From: Cotesia glomerata
Lineage: Eukaryota > Arthropoda > Insecta > Hymenoptera > Braconidae
Direction: 5' to 3'
DNA: 64,000 nt
NCBI RefSeq assembly: GCF_020080835.1
Contig: NC_058158.1
Span: forward strand, 32,382,305-32,446,304
In this document: positions 24,645 through 37,300 of the stretch, one piece after another
Layout: each line of letters starts with the position of its first letter
Position numbering within the stretch: position 1 is the stretch's first letter
Made by a program: the position numbers and the translations under genes
The notes under the pieces: generated by a model
The model's database searches: none
Seen by the model: only the letters and a program-made list of their open reading frames with translations
Told to the model about the DNA's origin: nothing

Positions 24645-25070
24645 CTAAAGATATAAGCTCATCCCGATGTTACACTCATCAAGAATCTTCATTTAAGTAT
24701 CCACATCATTTTTTCATATATTTATATATATTATATATAGGTATATATGAAAGATATAGTAAAATACATGTGGGTACTCAAATGAAAAGTCTTGATGAGT
24801 AACATCAGGATGAGCTTATATCTTTAAAAATATCAATAATTACGAAATGACCTTGTATCTTGTAAACGATTTACATTTTTAAAGATATAAGCTCATCCCG
24901 ATATTATACTCATCAAGACCTTTCATTTGAGTACTCACATTAATTTTTCATATATTTATATATATTATATATATATGTATATATGAAAAATATATCAAAA
25001 TACATGTGAGTACTCAAATAAAAGGTCTTGATGGGTGTAACATCGGGATGAGCTTATATCTTTAAAAATA
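24645..25070. repeat. Two tandem palindromic units (~240 bp) with GATATAAGCTCATCC arms
   Basis: Each unit opens with AAAGATATAAGCTCATCCCG, passes TATA-rich DNA, and closes with CATGTG(A/G)GTACTCAAAT...GATGAGCTTATATC. Related units occur at about 11550-11740 and 27260-27550 inside two other elements. Confidence 0.75.
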
Positions 25071-25513
25071 TATAAAAATATATTTAGCACTATAAACATT
25101 CGCATTTTTATCAATAGCCTCTAATATAGAATCCACTGTATAATCAGATAAATTTTTAACAACTTGAATATTAACATTCTTGTTGCAGACTTTCCAATGA
25201 TATTAAGATTTACGTTGGAATGATTTTACTCCGTAAAATAGCATAATATAAAAAAAAAAAAATACTTTTAAATATTTATTTCTACATGTTTATATTTATA
25301 ATTTAATATCGTACAAGTCTGAAACTAAACAATCAAATTAATTAATGAGAAATTTTCAGGAAATACATTCACACGCTTGGTGGTGTAAAATTTAGGATTC
25401 ACACCGTTCAAATTTAACATTACACTTAGTGTGATTTTCACACCGTTCGTGTTAAAAATTTTAACACCGAATCATTTACACCACACCGAGTCCAAAAAAT
25501 TTTTTACAGTGTA

Positions 25514-26724
25514 TACAAACTGGAATTTTTTAAGTTTTAACATTTTAATTATTAATTTTATTCAATAATTATTTATATTCAGATTTTTAAGCATACATTT
25601 TGTAGTTTTTGTTATGGTTATATATTGTATGTAATATTTTTTTTATACTCAGAAACAATTGCACAAATGATAATTATCATAAGCTAAAACTATTTATTTA
25701 TACGTAAGTAAAAGATGAAAACATTATTGAAAAAAAAAAATAATAAAAATTAAATTTAAACAAAAATATCAAATAGAAACAATGGTACTTGATATTAATA
25801 TCAAATTATTATGCAAGTAGATATCGAGTTAGGTATATAAACTATTATTGGGAACAATGAATTTGAAGAGAATAATTAATAATTTAAACAATGCTGTTTT
25901 AAAGCTAATTTTGAATATTCAATTTTTAAATAATTGGTAAATTTAACCATAGCCAAAATTTATACCAGCGTAATTTTTATTATTATTTATAAAATTGTAA
26001 GTTATTATTTTATATTTATTCAGTTTATTTATTTATATGTTGTAAATTATATCAAGAATAATCGATGTAATATTTGTTATATTTATTAGAAATATATTGT
26101 ATGATAGTTATTATTACAGATTATTATTAAAGAGAAATAATAACCTATGATGTTATATTTAAAAGTTTTATCAATTATAGAAAGTATAAACAATAAATAT
26201 TAATAGTGAATCTAAAATTTTCATTAATTCAGAATAATATGGAGTCAGACTTATTTTATAATTTATTATTGCTTAATTATTTTTTATAACAATTATTTTA
26301 TTTTCACTTGGATAATTAAAAAATTGATCGATAAATTAAATAACTTTATAGAATTTTTGTATAGTAAAAAAAAGTTGAGTTTGTTAAAAAAAAAACATTG
26401 ATAGCAATTTAGAAAAAACATGCAGTACAGATAAAGAGAGAAACTTTATAGAGAACATATACATATATAAATATATAGAAAATATTGTATACAGATGACT
26501 TATAAGATTGATAATTTAAAATCCTAGTTAAAACATATATATAAATGGAATTCATGCATATATTTATATTTAATTATAGTTGCAGACAGTTTAATAATGT
26601 AAACTTGACGTTAGATCTTTTCTTCACTAAACTATTTTTCTGGTAAGATAATGTAGACAACTTAAAGTTGCAGATTAATATATCGTCCTAGGCGTAGATA
26701 GACGCGGTTACCGATTAAATTATA
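25514..26724. other. Intergenic, very AT-rich, no gene seen
   Basis: DNA after the 3' UTR element, with many AATAAA-like words that could serve as further PC2 polyadenylation signals. No open frame of interest. Confidence 0.5.
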
Positions 26725-26732
26725 TTTATTTT

Positions 26733-28302
26733 TAGGGGTGTGCGAATATTCGAGTTTACGAATAATTCGCCTCGAATTCGAATCGAATTATTCGATTCGA
26801 ATTTCGAATCGAATATTCGAATAATTCGAATCGTTCGAATAATTCGAATAGTTCGAATAATTCGAATCGTTCGAATAGCTCAAATAATTCAAACAGTCGT
26901 TTTCTGTTAATAAACTGATTAATTTTTGTGTAAAAATTAATTTGTTTTATTTTATTTGACTAAATAAAGTCTTCATAATTATTCGATAGTAAAGTCTGCT
27001 TATTATTTGTAATAAATATCTCTTGGTGTATTCGGACTCCCCGCCTCGGGGCACCTCGCTATTTTGACATTTTTCCGGAAAAATTCGATTTCTTTAATAA
27101 ATGAGATCTACAGGCACGATAGATCAGACATTGAAAAAGTGTAAATATAGACTATGGAAATTCTATAGCTTTATCTCTAGCTAAGATTATTTAAATTAAT
27201 TTATTTTTCTCTTAACTGAAATAAATTACGTCTATAGCTATATTACATTATAGTAATATTTACATAGCCCACATGAATTTTTTATGAATTTTATATATTC
27301 CACAAATATGGGAAATATCATATAGGTTTATAAAATATATGAAAAAAATCGTGTGCGTACTCAAATGAAAGGTCTCGATGAGCGTAACATCAGGATGAGC
27401 TTATGTCTTAAAAAATGTCAAGAATTGAAGAATGACTTTGTATTTTGTCTACTGATGATATGTTTAACGAACGATACAAGCTCATCCTCGAGTTACACTT
27501 ATCGAGATCTATCATTTAAATACCCACACGAATTTTTTATATATTTTATATATTTCACAAATATGATACACAGTAAAAAATTTTGCGTCATTGCGTCAAA
27601 AAATTATGTGTTAAAAATTTTTGTGTTAAATATTTAACACTTTTATGTGTAAATTTAACATTAATTGTGTTAAATTAACACAGAAAAATGTTAAATTAAC
27701 ACAAAAAAGTGTAAAATATTTAACATAAAAATTTTTAACACAAAATTTTTTGACGCAATGACGCAAAATTTTTTACTGTGTAAATATCATATCTATAAAA
27801 TCTTTTATTAAAAAGCTTATGCGACGTATTCATTGTTGTCGCTTTTCATTGCTACTTTACACTCTTTCAATGTCTGAACCATCGTGTCGTAGATCTTATT
27901 TAAAATAAAATCGAATTTTCCCGGAGAAATGTCAAAATGACGAGGTGCCCCGAAACAGGGGGTCCGAATTCACCAAGAAATATTTATTACAAATATAATA
28001 AGCAGCCTTTACTATCAAATAATTATGAAGACTCCTTTAGTCAAATAAAATCAAACGAATTAATTTTTACATAAAAATTAGTTGGTTTATCGACAGAAAA
28101 CGACTGTTTCAATTATTTAAAATATTCGAATTATTCGAATTATTCGAACTATTCGAATTATTCGAACTATTCGAATCATTCAAACTATTCGAATTATTCG
28201 AACTATTCGAATTATTCAAACTATTCGAATATTCGATTCGAATTTCGAATCGAATAGTACTATTCGATTCGATTCGATTCGAACACTATTCGCACACCCC
28301 TA
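26733..28302. mobile_element. hAT-like foldback element with perfect 8-bp target duplication
   Basis: Ends are TAGGGGTGTGCGAAT and ATTCGCACACCCCTA. Both are flanked by TTTATTTT (26725-26732 and 28303-28310), the 8-bp duplication expected of hAT transposons. Subterminal DNA is a run of ATTCGAAT-type units, then long inverted arms (to about 27150 and from about 27855). There is no transposase frame, so it is non-autonomous. It lies between the PC2 and M13 genes. Confidence 0.88.
27569..27780. mobile_element. 212-bp palindromic MITE nested in the hAT-like element
   Basis: Starts TA-CACAGTAAAAAATTTTGCGTC and ends GACGCAAAATTTTTTACTGTG-TA. The interior is GTTAAA/TTTAAC-rich and self-complementary. 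TA duplications flank both ends. Confidence 0.8.
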
Positions 28303-28310
28303 TTTATTTT

Positions 28311-30240
28311 GTTAATCAAATTTTTATTTACAGTAGAGATTTAATCTAACGAGTTATTAAAATCAATACTAAATAAAATTTTCTACTCTCTTAGAGTCTA
28401 CTAAGATCTTCTTTCTTTATTTTTTTGTTAGAGAAAAATATTATAACTTTATTCAAGTACCTGCGGAATTTATTTTAAATGAACTTTTTTTAATTTTTTT
28501 AAATTGCAGAGTGCAGAGAATAAAAGAAAATTGGAGGAAATAATAATAATAATAATATTAATAATGATAAATAATAATAATAATTATTATATGTATACAT
28601 ATGTGAGAATTAAATCAGTCAACAGAATAAATGAAATATAAAGTTTTTATTTAGAATAATTTCTTAGTGATATATTTTTAATTTCCTATACGATCCTTAT
28701 CTTTTTTTAAAATTTTGATAATATTGGGAGGATAAAAAATAGAACAATATTTTTTAAAGAATCTAATGTAGTTAAACGCAAAACACTATTTTATCTTTAG
28801 ATACATTTTTTTGAAGATTTTAACAACTTAACGATATGTAATAATTGACTGAGGCATAAGTTTATTTAATTAATTCTTATTTTCTATTTATAGATTTGAA
28901 AATAAACAAAATTTTTTTTTAATTTCATATTGGATATACTTTTTTAATAAAACTAAAAAAAGCTCATAAAAATTTTTTAAATTAAACGTATCGCAAAAAA
29001 ATATAATTTTTAATAATAACTTTTTCAAGAATAATTCACAATAATATTTTTCCTCTTAAAATTATTTAGACAAAAATAAACGTTTATAGCTATGGAATAT
29101 ATGATGAAAATAAACGACGAGCTATATTTAATTTAAATTTTTCAAGTAAAATATTCTTAAAATTTTCGAGCTACTTTAAAATCAATAAAATTTTATTAAT
29201 AGCCTCAGTTATTTATATCTAAATTAATTTTTATTTGAGAAAGAATTTTTAGTGGTCTTTCGTACTAGGCACGTAAGCTTCTTCATCCTTTTTTCGATAG
29301 CAAAAAAAAAAAAATTCAATTTACTTTCTATTCCACGAGACGGAAAACCAATCAATTAATTCCACTCTGATAACCGATTTATCAAAATATCTTGACGTTA
29401 ATTTCAGTAAAAAAAAACTTCTTGACATAAGGAATGATCTATCTGAATTTGAATCGGACATCCGAGAACAGATTTGTTAGTCAGTGTACGTTGATTGATC
29501 ACCCGATTGATGAATCCATCCATTTGGTGGTGCAAGTTTCGAATATCATTTAGCTAACTACACAACAATATCGGGAAATAATAAATAAATAAATAAGAAA
29601 TTAGTCAGTCTATCAGAACTGTATCGTTGGCCAGTAACTTACAGTAATTGATTCCCGGGGTTTTATGTTACTATAGCCTAGTTCTTAAAAATAATTTATA
29701 GGAATGAAATCGAATGCTCGTTATCACATAAATAATGTGTCTTGGCAAGACTTAATAATTTCATTAAGTTGACCTACATTCGACTACCAGATTTTGTGAA
29801 TATGTTTGTACGTGGGAGCATCAAATGTTAAAATCGATAAGACAACCACGAGGATCCATCCGAGCTTTACTGCTACGGAAATGTATATTGGTGACTGATT
29901 AATATCACTTGGCTTTATACCTTGGCGACTACTGTGATGTATGTTAGCTAAAATTCATATCCTGTATCCTTGAATTTTTTAACTGTTATTCTCCCCTCTG
30001 GAAGCGCCAATTCGGCTGCCCGTCAAATGATCCTCCCACGGGTTAAGATTTCAAACTGTATTTTATTTTAATCTGCATCAATAATTTCGCTCCCCAAAAA
30101 ATTACTCAAACTCAAAATTCAACCCTCAAATTTCCGCAAAATCGCTGAGTAACAAAAATTATAACAATTATGACACGTAAAATAATGCAAATTTAACAGG
30201 TAAAGTGAATTAATAGTTAGCAGGTAAAACATTTAAGGGT
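28311..30240. other. Intergenic DNA upstream of the M13 gene
   Basis: An AAT-rich patch (28537-28585) is followed by less AT-rich DNA from about 29440, which may include the M13 promoter. No TATA box or initiator could be assigned. Confidence 0.4.
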
Positions 30241-30255
30241 TTTGTGGCGTTTAAA

Positions 30256-30397
30256 ATGTCGAGAGTTTGCGCATTACATGCATTAACTCAATCGACAGAG
30301 AGGGAGTCGGTTGATGTGAGAATGCAAGCGTTGGTGGGTGATCAACCAGGAAGGGGTTTAAAGAGGGTGGAAAAGGCGCCACGATGGTTTATACCAC
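30256..30397 (+). other. Candidate 5' exon of the M13 gene
   Basis: An ATG at 30256 opens 47 codons in a visibly GC-richer patch (MSRVCALHALTQ at the start). A GTACGT donor follows at 30398, leaving phase 1, which is the phase required by the acceptors of the exon near 31020. This would supply the missing start codon. There is no homology support and the phase match alone has a one-in-three chance. Confidence 0.3.
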
Positions 30398-31019
30398 GTA
30401 CGTCTAGTAGTCCGCGTGTTACCTCTTAAGGACGCAGAGTACTGCATCGCTATATTTTTCAATCTAACGGTATTTTTTTAGCATACACTCTCTGATTTAT
30501 TTGTAAGCTTATTTTCTTTTTAGTTATTATTTTTTCGTTAGATAGAACAATGAATTTTTTCATGTTTATTTATTTAAATTGTTTTTAAATAAAATGCATT
30601 TTCACATCGATTTTCTATTCAATGCACATGGCCTATCATTTCATATACATGCATGTAGATTTTTATATAAATTTTCTTTTTTATTTTACTCAATAAAATT
30701 ATTTTTATTTTAGAGTAAAATAGTTTCATCCAATTGTTATGAAGGAATTAAAAATTAAAAAAAAAAATGAATAATAAAATTGTGTAAAACAATGTATTTG
30801 TTTTGTGTTGAAAAAAAGTTATTGTAATTTTCTGAAGACAAAAAAAATATTTATGCATTGAAATGATGATAAAGAGTATAAAAATTAAACAATAGTGGAA
30901 TTGAAGTATGAAGAACAAAAACAACCGAGAAATGCAGTTCATATAAAAAAATAAAAAAACAACAAAGTATTAAACTGTTGACGAACAAAAAGCTGCGTCT
31001 GTCAGTTGATTGACGTCAG

Positions 31020-31573
31020 GAAGCTCAGATAAAAACACTGCAAATGTGGCTCTGTGTACGGTGAGCCGGAACAACCGCGGCCGTAAGGCCCGGGGTGGAA
31101 CAACTCGATCCGGCGGAATTAAAATAGGCTTAAGTACACGCGCGTTGTGTGTTCCGGGCCCAGTGGCGGGGCCGCACGGTCATAGTGGTGGTGGAGGAGG
31201 TGGAGGCAGTGCAGGTGGTGGAGGTTGTGCTGGAGGTGGAAGCCATGCCAGTGGAGGATCCGGACATGTATCAGCCCAACAGCAGTACCATCAACATCAG
31301 CGAGATCATCTCTCGACGCCGACTCATGGACAGAACACTGATGAAGCGAGCAACGCGGTTGATGAGCCCATGGTCCCCGTCGAGAGGACTCAGGCCACCG
31401 GAACCTGGATATGCTGCGTTCCCTGTTACTGGGTTAAAAGAAGCAAGTCTGTTCATAAAGCTCTCCTAACTTTTGCTATGCTTCTTGTGACGAGTTTACT
31501 AGTTACCAGTCCGGTTCTGTTCCTGATCACCACCCTTCCAGATGCTGACCAGCCTCGAAATTGCGCTCCTCTG
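31020..31573 (+). CDS. M13 exon: cytoplasmic Gly-rich tail and membrane anchor
   Basis: The frame is open from 31010 (a TTG directly after an in-frame TGA) to the donor at 31574, ending NCAPL. It contains Gly/Ser-rich and His/Gln-rich low-complexity stretches, then WICCVPCYW, which may be palmitoylated (inference), and a span of about 25 hydrophobic residues. Likely acceptors are TCAG at 31016-31019 or 31025-31028, both leaving the same phase. If translation starts within this exon, the first ATG is at 31370, which keeps the membrane anchor but drops the Gly-rich part. Confidence 0.78.
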
Positions 31574-34294
31574 GTAAATATTTTTTGTTTGTCTAAAATT
31601 TTTAGCCGAAACTTGAATTTTTTTTCATGAATTTTGAAAGAAATTTAAAAATGGTCTTTTAAAAATTTTTATTTATTTTCAAGTTTGACGGAATTTTTTC
31701 GACGCTAATTTGTTGAATCTTATACGGGTATTTGTCGCAAAGATTTGGGTCTTAAAAAAAAACTAAAACAATTTCAGAAGTTTTTTAATTTCTAACTTTT
31801 TTAAGTAGTGAAGTTTTTTTCAGTTTTTTTTTTTTATGTTTGTTGGGGAAAAATATTGGAACACTTGAAAAAAGTTATGTAAGCCTAATGACAATATATG
31901 TATCAAAAATTGACATGATTCATGTTCAACAATAAAAATTTTACATTAATCAAAATAAATTAGGAAATGATTTAGATAATTCAAGTTTTGCATATGCAAC
32001 AGATACTTCGATAGATATAATTCGATGAGTCGTGAAATTTTAATAAATAACATGTTTTGTAGCTTTGAATCTACAGAAAAAAAAAAAATAATTGGAAAAA
32101 GTATCAAATTAACTGTTATTGACAAAATCTGATCACCTCAGGCGGGATGTCAATATAATTTCACAAAAAAAATATTGTTTCAATAGATTCTTTTTTTTTT
32201 TTTTTGGTTAGTCTAAGCTTGACTTAGTTAGTCCTCACTCATGAGAATAACTCGACTAACAAACATCAAACACAAAATTTTTCATTGACTAAAATTTCGA
32301 CCGCATTGCTCGAGGCTATAAACTTATTCGATCCTTTCTAGACAGCATCAATAAACATTTGGGATCGAAAAAAGCACTCTTTGTCTTTAAAACGCCGTTT
32401 TATTTTCTCCGACTTGACCTAAACCCAGTCAGACAAATATAGAGCTTAGATTTGAAATTCTCTTGAGCTCTTTCGTTATTACATTTTTAGATGAAAATTT
32501 TACAGTTTAATCGTTGTGAACATTCAGATAATATATCGTGTGTTAATAATTTGATTTATTAAAAACTAGTAATGAAAATTATCGTCATCAATAGCAGTAT
32601 TAAGTATTTAGTATAAAAACAAAATTTACCTCGATCAATGAAAAACACGTGATGAATATTAATTAGTATACCTAATTAATGGTAAATGCGATAAATTAGT
32701 AACGCAAGGCAGGGCAAAGTTAATTAGCAAATAGTTTAAAAAGAAATAAATTAATCAATTCAACACAGAATTACTTGGGTTCTCGGTATTTACTTGGATT
32801 TAACTACTTTACTATTTTTATGAATAATGAGATTAATTGAAAAATGGATTCCGATTGTAAGCTTTTACTAAACTCAGTTATATACAAATTAAGTAAACTC
32901 TCTTGTATTTTAAAAACTAAATGAAATTTGTATAAAAGCATTACATTTTACCAGTAACTGACTTATACAGACTGGTTTCTCGGTGACTTAATTTAGAATA
33001 CAATAAATTATTTATTAACCAAAAGGCGGTAGCTTTAATTATTAAGCATGCAAGTTTGAGTGTTTTATTAATTAATCGTCAGCGTTTCGAATCCAGTGGC
33101 TTTGAAATCACACGAAACAAGAATTATAGTTTCAATAGGAATAGGTTAAAATAAACCCGAGAAAAAATTTTCTAAAACGGTCTGAAATGATCATATATTT
33201 CCATTTATAACTTTTTTTCCAAATGAAAATTTTTTTCAAAGTGATTAAAAAACATCAAGTCATTTGAACTAAATTAAAGTTGATATCAATTTTGTTTTAT
33301 TCAATTATTATCTAAAATCATCATTAGTCAAAAAACTCTTCAGTTGTATAATATTTATGAAATTACGTTTTCACTCTGTAACAGTTTATCTCTGCAGAAT
33401 ATATTAGTTATCACCCCTACTTATCTCCTCGTTGAGTCATGCAATAATGACAACCAGTATGTGTATCAGTTTGCTGTTTCCGTACGTGTATTAAGTAAAC
33501 AATAAATTCGCTATTACCAAAATCATTACAGTTTATAAGCGTTAAACTAGTAGATTATTTATGATGATTATAAATCAAGCGGTAACAATTTTCGATATTT
33601 TAAGCTTACAAACTACACCACCATTAATTACTACTATTTTGCAGCTCCATAGAAAAGTGGAATGCGTTTAATTATTCGCAAGCGTTTACATTTGCATTGT
33701 TTACTCTCGAATCGACTCTATTGTCATTCTATAGGTGTATACATTTTTAAATGGGAAATCGATTTAAATCTTATAGTCAAACACTAAAATTATACTATTT
33801 ACTCTTGTATGCATTGTGTATGCACTTTATTATTCATGCAAATCTAAATTTAATTCATCGAGCAAGTTTTAAACGCACAATTATTCATAAAGTATTTGTT
33901 AATTCCAAAACCACTTTGGTAATTTAATGACTAGGGAATCAATATTGGCTCTAAAAATTCCGGTCAGTCAGATTTTTTAACACCAATTATTTAATTAACT
34001 AAAATTTAAATGCCAATTAGTACAGAACTTCAAATATCTCGTTATTGAAATTTTAACGATACATTTTTTGTATTAAAAAAATAACTATCAGTAATTAGTT
34101 TATCGGGTTTTATTTAATTTTGAAACAATTTCCAGTACAGTGGAAAAAATTGACGTTTATTTTTTTTTGTCATCCAATCGTTTATTAAAAAAAAAAAAAA
34201 AAAACTATCTTAATAATAATCTATAGGTTTTTTTTCCGATTTTTTTTAATTGTCGTAATTTATATTACGAGAAATCTATCACTGATAATTGGCC

Positions 34295-34357
<63 letters not shown>

Positions 34358-37300
34358 TGCCCTTCAATAAAATCCACTCACTGATATTGATAATAGTAAT
34401 AATATTATTTAACGAAAATTTAATAAATGACAGTTGAATAGTAAGACAAAAAAAGGATGCATCTCACAAAGGCGATGCTGCGCGTGAGTCAAAGAAAGAC
34501 GTCGATATTTTGAAAGTGATGAAGGCTAGCTAGCGCGTAAATAATTAACAACTAGATGTCAACAATGAAGATTTTCCCTTTATCGTTTACAAATTCTACT
34601 ACCTTTCGTTTAAAGTGCAAAGAAATTATTTTTTATCACAATGTTTATTGTGTGTTTCGATTTGATATAAACTGGCGGGAAGTTTTCTCATCCAACAATA
34701 TTTAATATTTAACTACTACTTTCATACTGCTGTATAATGTAAGAATTTTCTTAGTATATTAACACTTCACAGAAGCCCATAAACTTTTCAAGGAGTATCA
34801 AAGGGGATAGTTCAGAGGAATTAGATCAGTTAAATTTAAAAAGATATACGTTTCACCGGTTCTGTTTACAGAAGGTCTGAATTTAGTGTGTATTGGATGT
34901 AAATAAAAATATTGACCAAGCTATAAATATACTGTTAAAAAGGTAGAAGAAACAAAATAATTAAAAAAAAAAAGAGTAGTAGTAGTTAAATATAGCAAAT
35001 GGTATTTAGTGAGATAGAGTGTAACCATCAGTGTACAAAGGATTATAAATAAAAATAAGTATAAAAATAGCTTTTATAGGAGTATAAATATTGTTAGAAT
35101 AGATATTTTTTTCACTTGTTGCATATGTGAGATATTTCAAGTAAACCAACTAACCGTTAATAATCAAACGTGATCTACAACGGTACACAGAAGAGCACAC
35201 TACACCGTATGTAACAGATACAATATGACTTTGAACGGCCGTGATAAACCGATGGTCAAGCTCACAGCACCGCACGTGGACTTGTGTGTATTGAAGCCAT
35301 AAAAAACCGTTTAGATTTGAAGGCAAATGTCAGGATCGATGCTCAGATCCCACGATTTATATTCCGTGAATACATTACGAGTAGAAATACTTTTTACTAC
35401 TTTCAGTCAAAGAAAAATTGTTTTTTTAATTTTTAACTTTTCACTTGAACAAAATTTTTTGGTCCGATTTTCAAACATTTTAGAATTGAAGATTGTAAAT
35501 ATAAAACTTATTTGTCAAACAATTAAAAATTTTTTTTTTAATCTGTAAGCCAACGAAATTAACGAATTGTTGAAGAATTAAAAAAAATTTATGAATCGAC
35601 TTATCTACTTTTTTATATACTCTTTATATATTCTACAACTGTCGAGGATTAAATGAAGTAAATAAATAATCGAGCTTTTATACTTGGACGGCAAAGAAAA
35701 TTTGTACTTTAAAAAATAGAAATAATAATAAATTTGACATTCAGTTGATATGTTATTTGTATGACGTCTAGATATATAATTTCATATTTGATAGGACGAA
35801 GCTTGCATCAGAGAACGAGATGGACAGGATGAAATATGTGTTACAAAAGCATGCAATGAGGGCTCAAGAAAAATGTTGGCATCGATGAACAGGGACGTGG
35901 ATCCATGCAACGATTTTTATCAATTTGCTTGTGGAAGTTTTCGTGACCGAGAATCCTCGCCATCCAGCTCTAGCTTTACCATACTCCAGAAGCAAATCGA
36001 TCGTAAAATTCAAAGTAAGTACTGCCGGTAGCGACTGAATTTCATTATTAATTAAAATTTTTATTATTATTTTTATATTTTAACAGTCGCTTGAATGTAA
36101 ATAGGCATTTTATTACTTATAATTTTACTAGCGGTTGTAAATTGATATGGGTTATTAATATTAATGCTTCAAAATCGATTATGACTCCATTAAAAATGAT
36201 TGAATGTAAACAAAATTTTCTACTGCTATTCAATAATATTTTTAAATTGATATTGAACAATAAATCTTTCACAATATTTCATTGAAATACATAAATTATG
36301 AATTTAAATGGTATCATTAAAAGTATTCAGGTTAGTAAATTTTCATTCATTCAAATAATAATTACATGGGATAATCAAATTTTTGTACCAATATTATTAA
36401 GCTTAAATTAGAAACTTATGGATAATTTTGTTCTCATTTAAAATTAAAACCAATTTGTTATAAAGTTCGAAATAATATTGCGAAGCTTACGAAAATTAAA
36501 ATGCGAGTGCTCTTGAAGCCTCATAAAATGAAAATACAGTTTAAAGTTGAACTAAAATTTTAATTGCGAAAATTAAAGCTTACTTTACGACCCATACCGT
36601 ATACTGTCAAGTAATGTGTCGTTCAGAAGTTATTCGTAGATAAAACTGCAAAGGTCATTTTCGATGATTTCTCATTTCTCATGCTCACAGTGGTTAAAGG
36701 GGAGAAAAAGATAATTATAAACGCAAGTTAAAAAACGAATCAATATTAATTACGCAGGCATCTAGAATATCAACTGAATCGAGGGACGAGTTTTTCTTCA
36801 TTTAATGTTTTAGATGAGATTTATTTTTTTTTTTTTTTAATTACTAAAGTTTCAATGTCCAAGTTTGTGTCAAGAATTTTCACAAAAGTTTCCTTCACCA
36901 AAATATATTTATAAAGGCCTGAATATATCGTTAAGAATAATACATTGTTAATTATTGTTTTTACTTTTTAGTTCAATAACACTTTATTCAACAGCAAGTT
37001 TCAGTAGTTCTGTTTTTAATTCGACTCTTTTATAAGAGAAATATAATGGACATGACACATCTGATACTTAACGTTTAATTTATATTTATGATTAATATGT
37101 CACTCAGTTGTTTTTGCTTCGGTTAGTTATCACCTCATTATTCTTACTTTAGTTATTTTTACCACTATTGTTATATTGTCAAGTAACTTACTAGTTTTAA
37201 CACATTTTGAATAATTAGCGCGCAATAATGAGAATTTGCAGTAATATTAATAAATAAACCTCTGCTACACTGAATTGTGCGGTTTTGTCTATATTTGTAA

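Larger units (their letters stand above)
24338..25511. mobile_element. TA-flanked inverted-repeat element in the presumed PC2 3' UTR
   Basis: Begins TA-CACTGTAAAAAATTTCGGTG and ends TTTTTTACAGTG-TA. Both ends are rich in GTGTAAA/TTTACAC motifs in opposite orientation. It starts 211 bp after the PC2 stop. Its centre holds two tandem copies of the GATATAAGCTCATCC palindromic repeat. No transposase frame, so it is non-autonomous. A Tc1/mariner-type origin is inferred from the TA duplication. Confidence 0.75.

Noticed and set aside
31010..31012. M13 start codon at 31010
   Set aside because: The triplet is TTG, directly after an in-frame TGA. It is not a credible eukaryotic start.
31149..31469. 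106-codon frame overlapping the M13 first exon
   Set aside because: A shifted frame over the Gly-rich repeat (GGN codons read as Val/Glu). The other frame carries the membrane span and splices in phase to the M13 domain.
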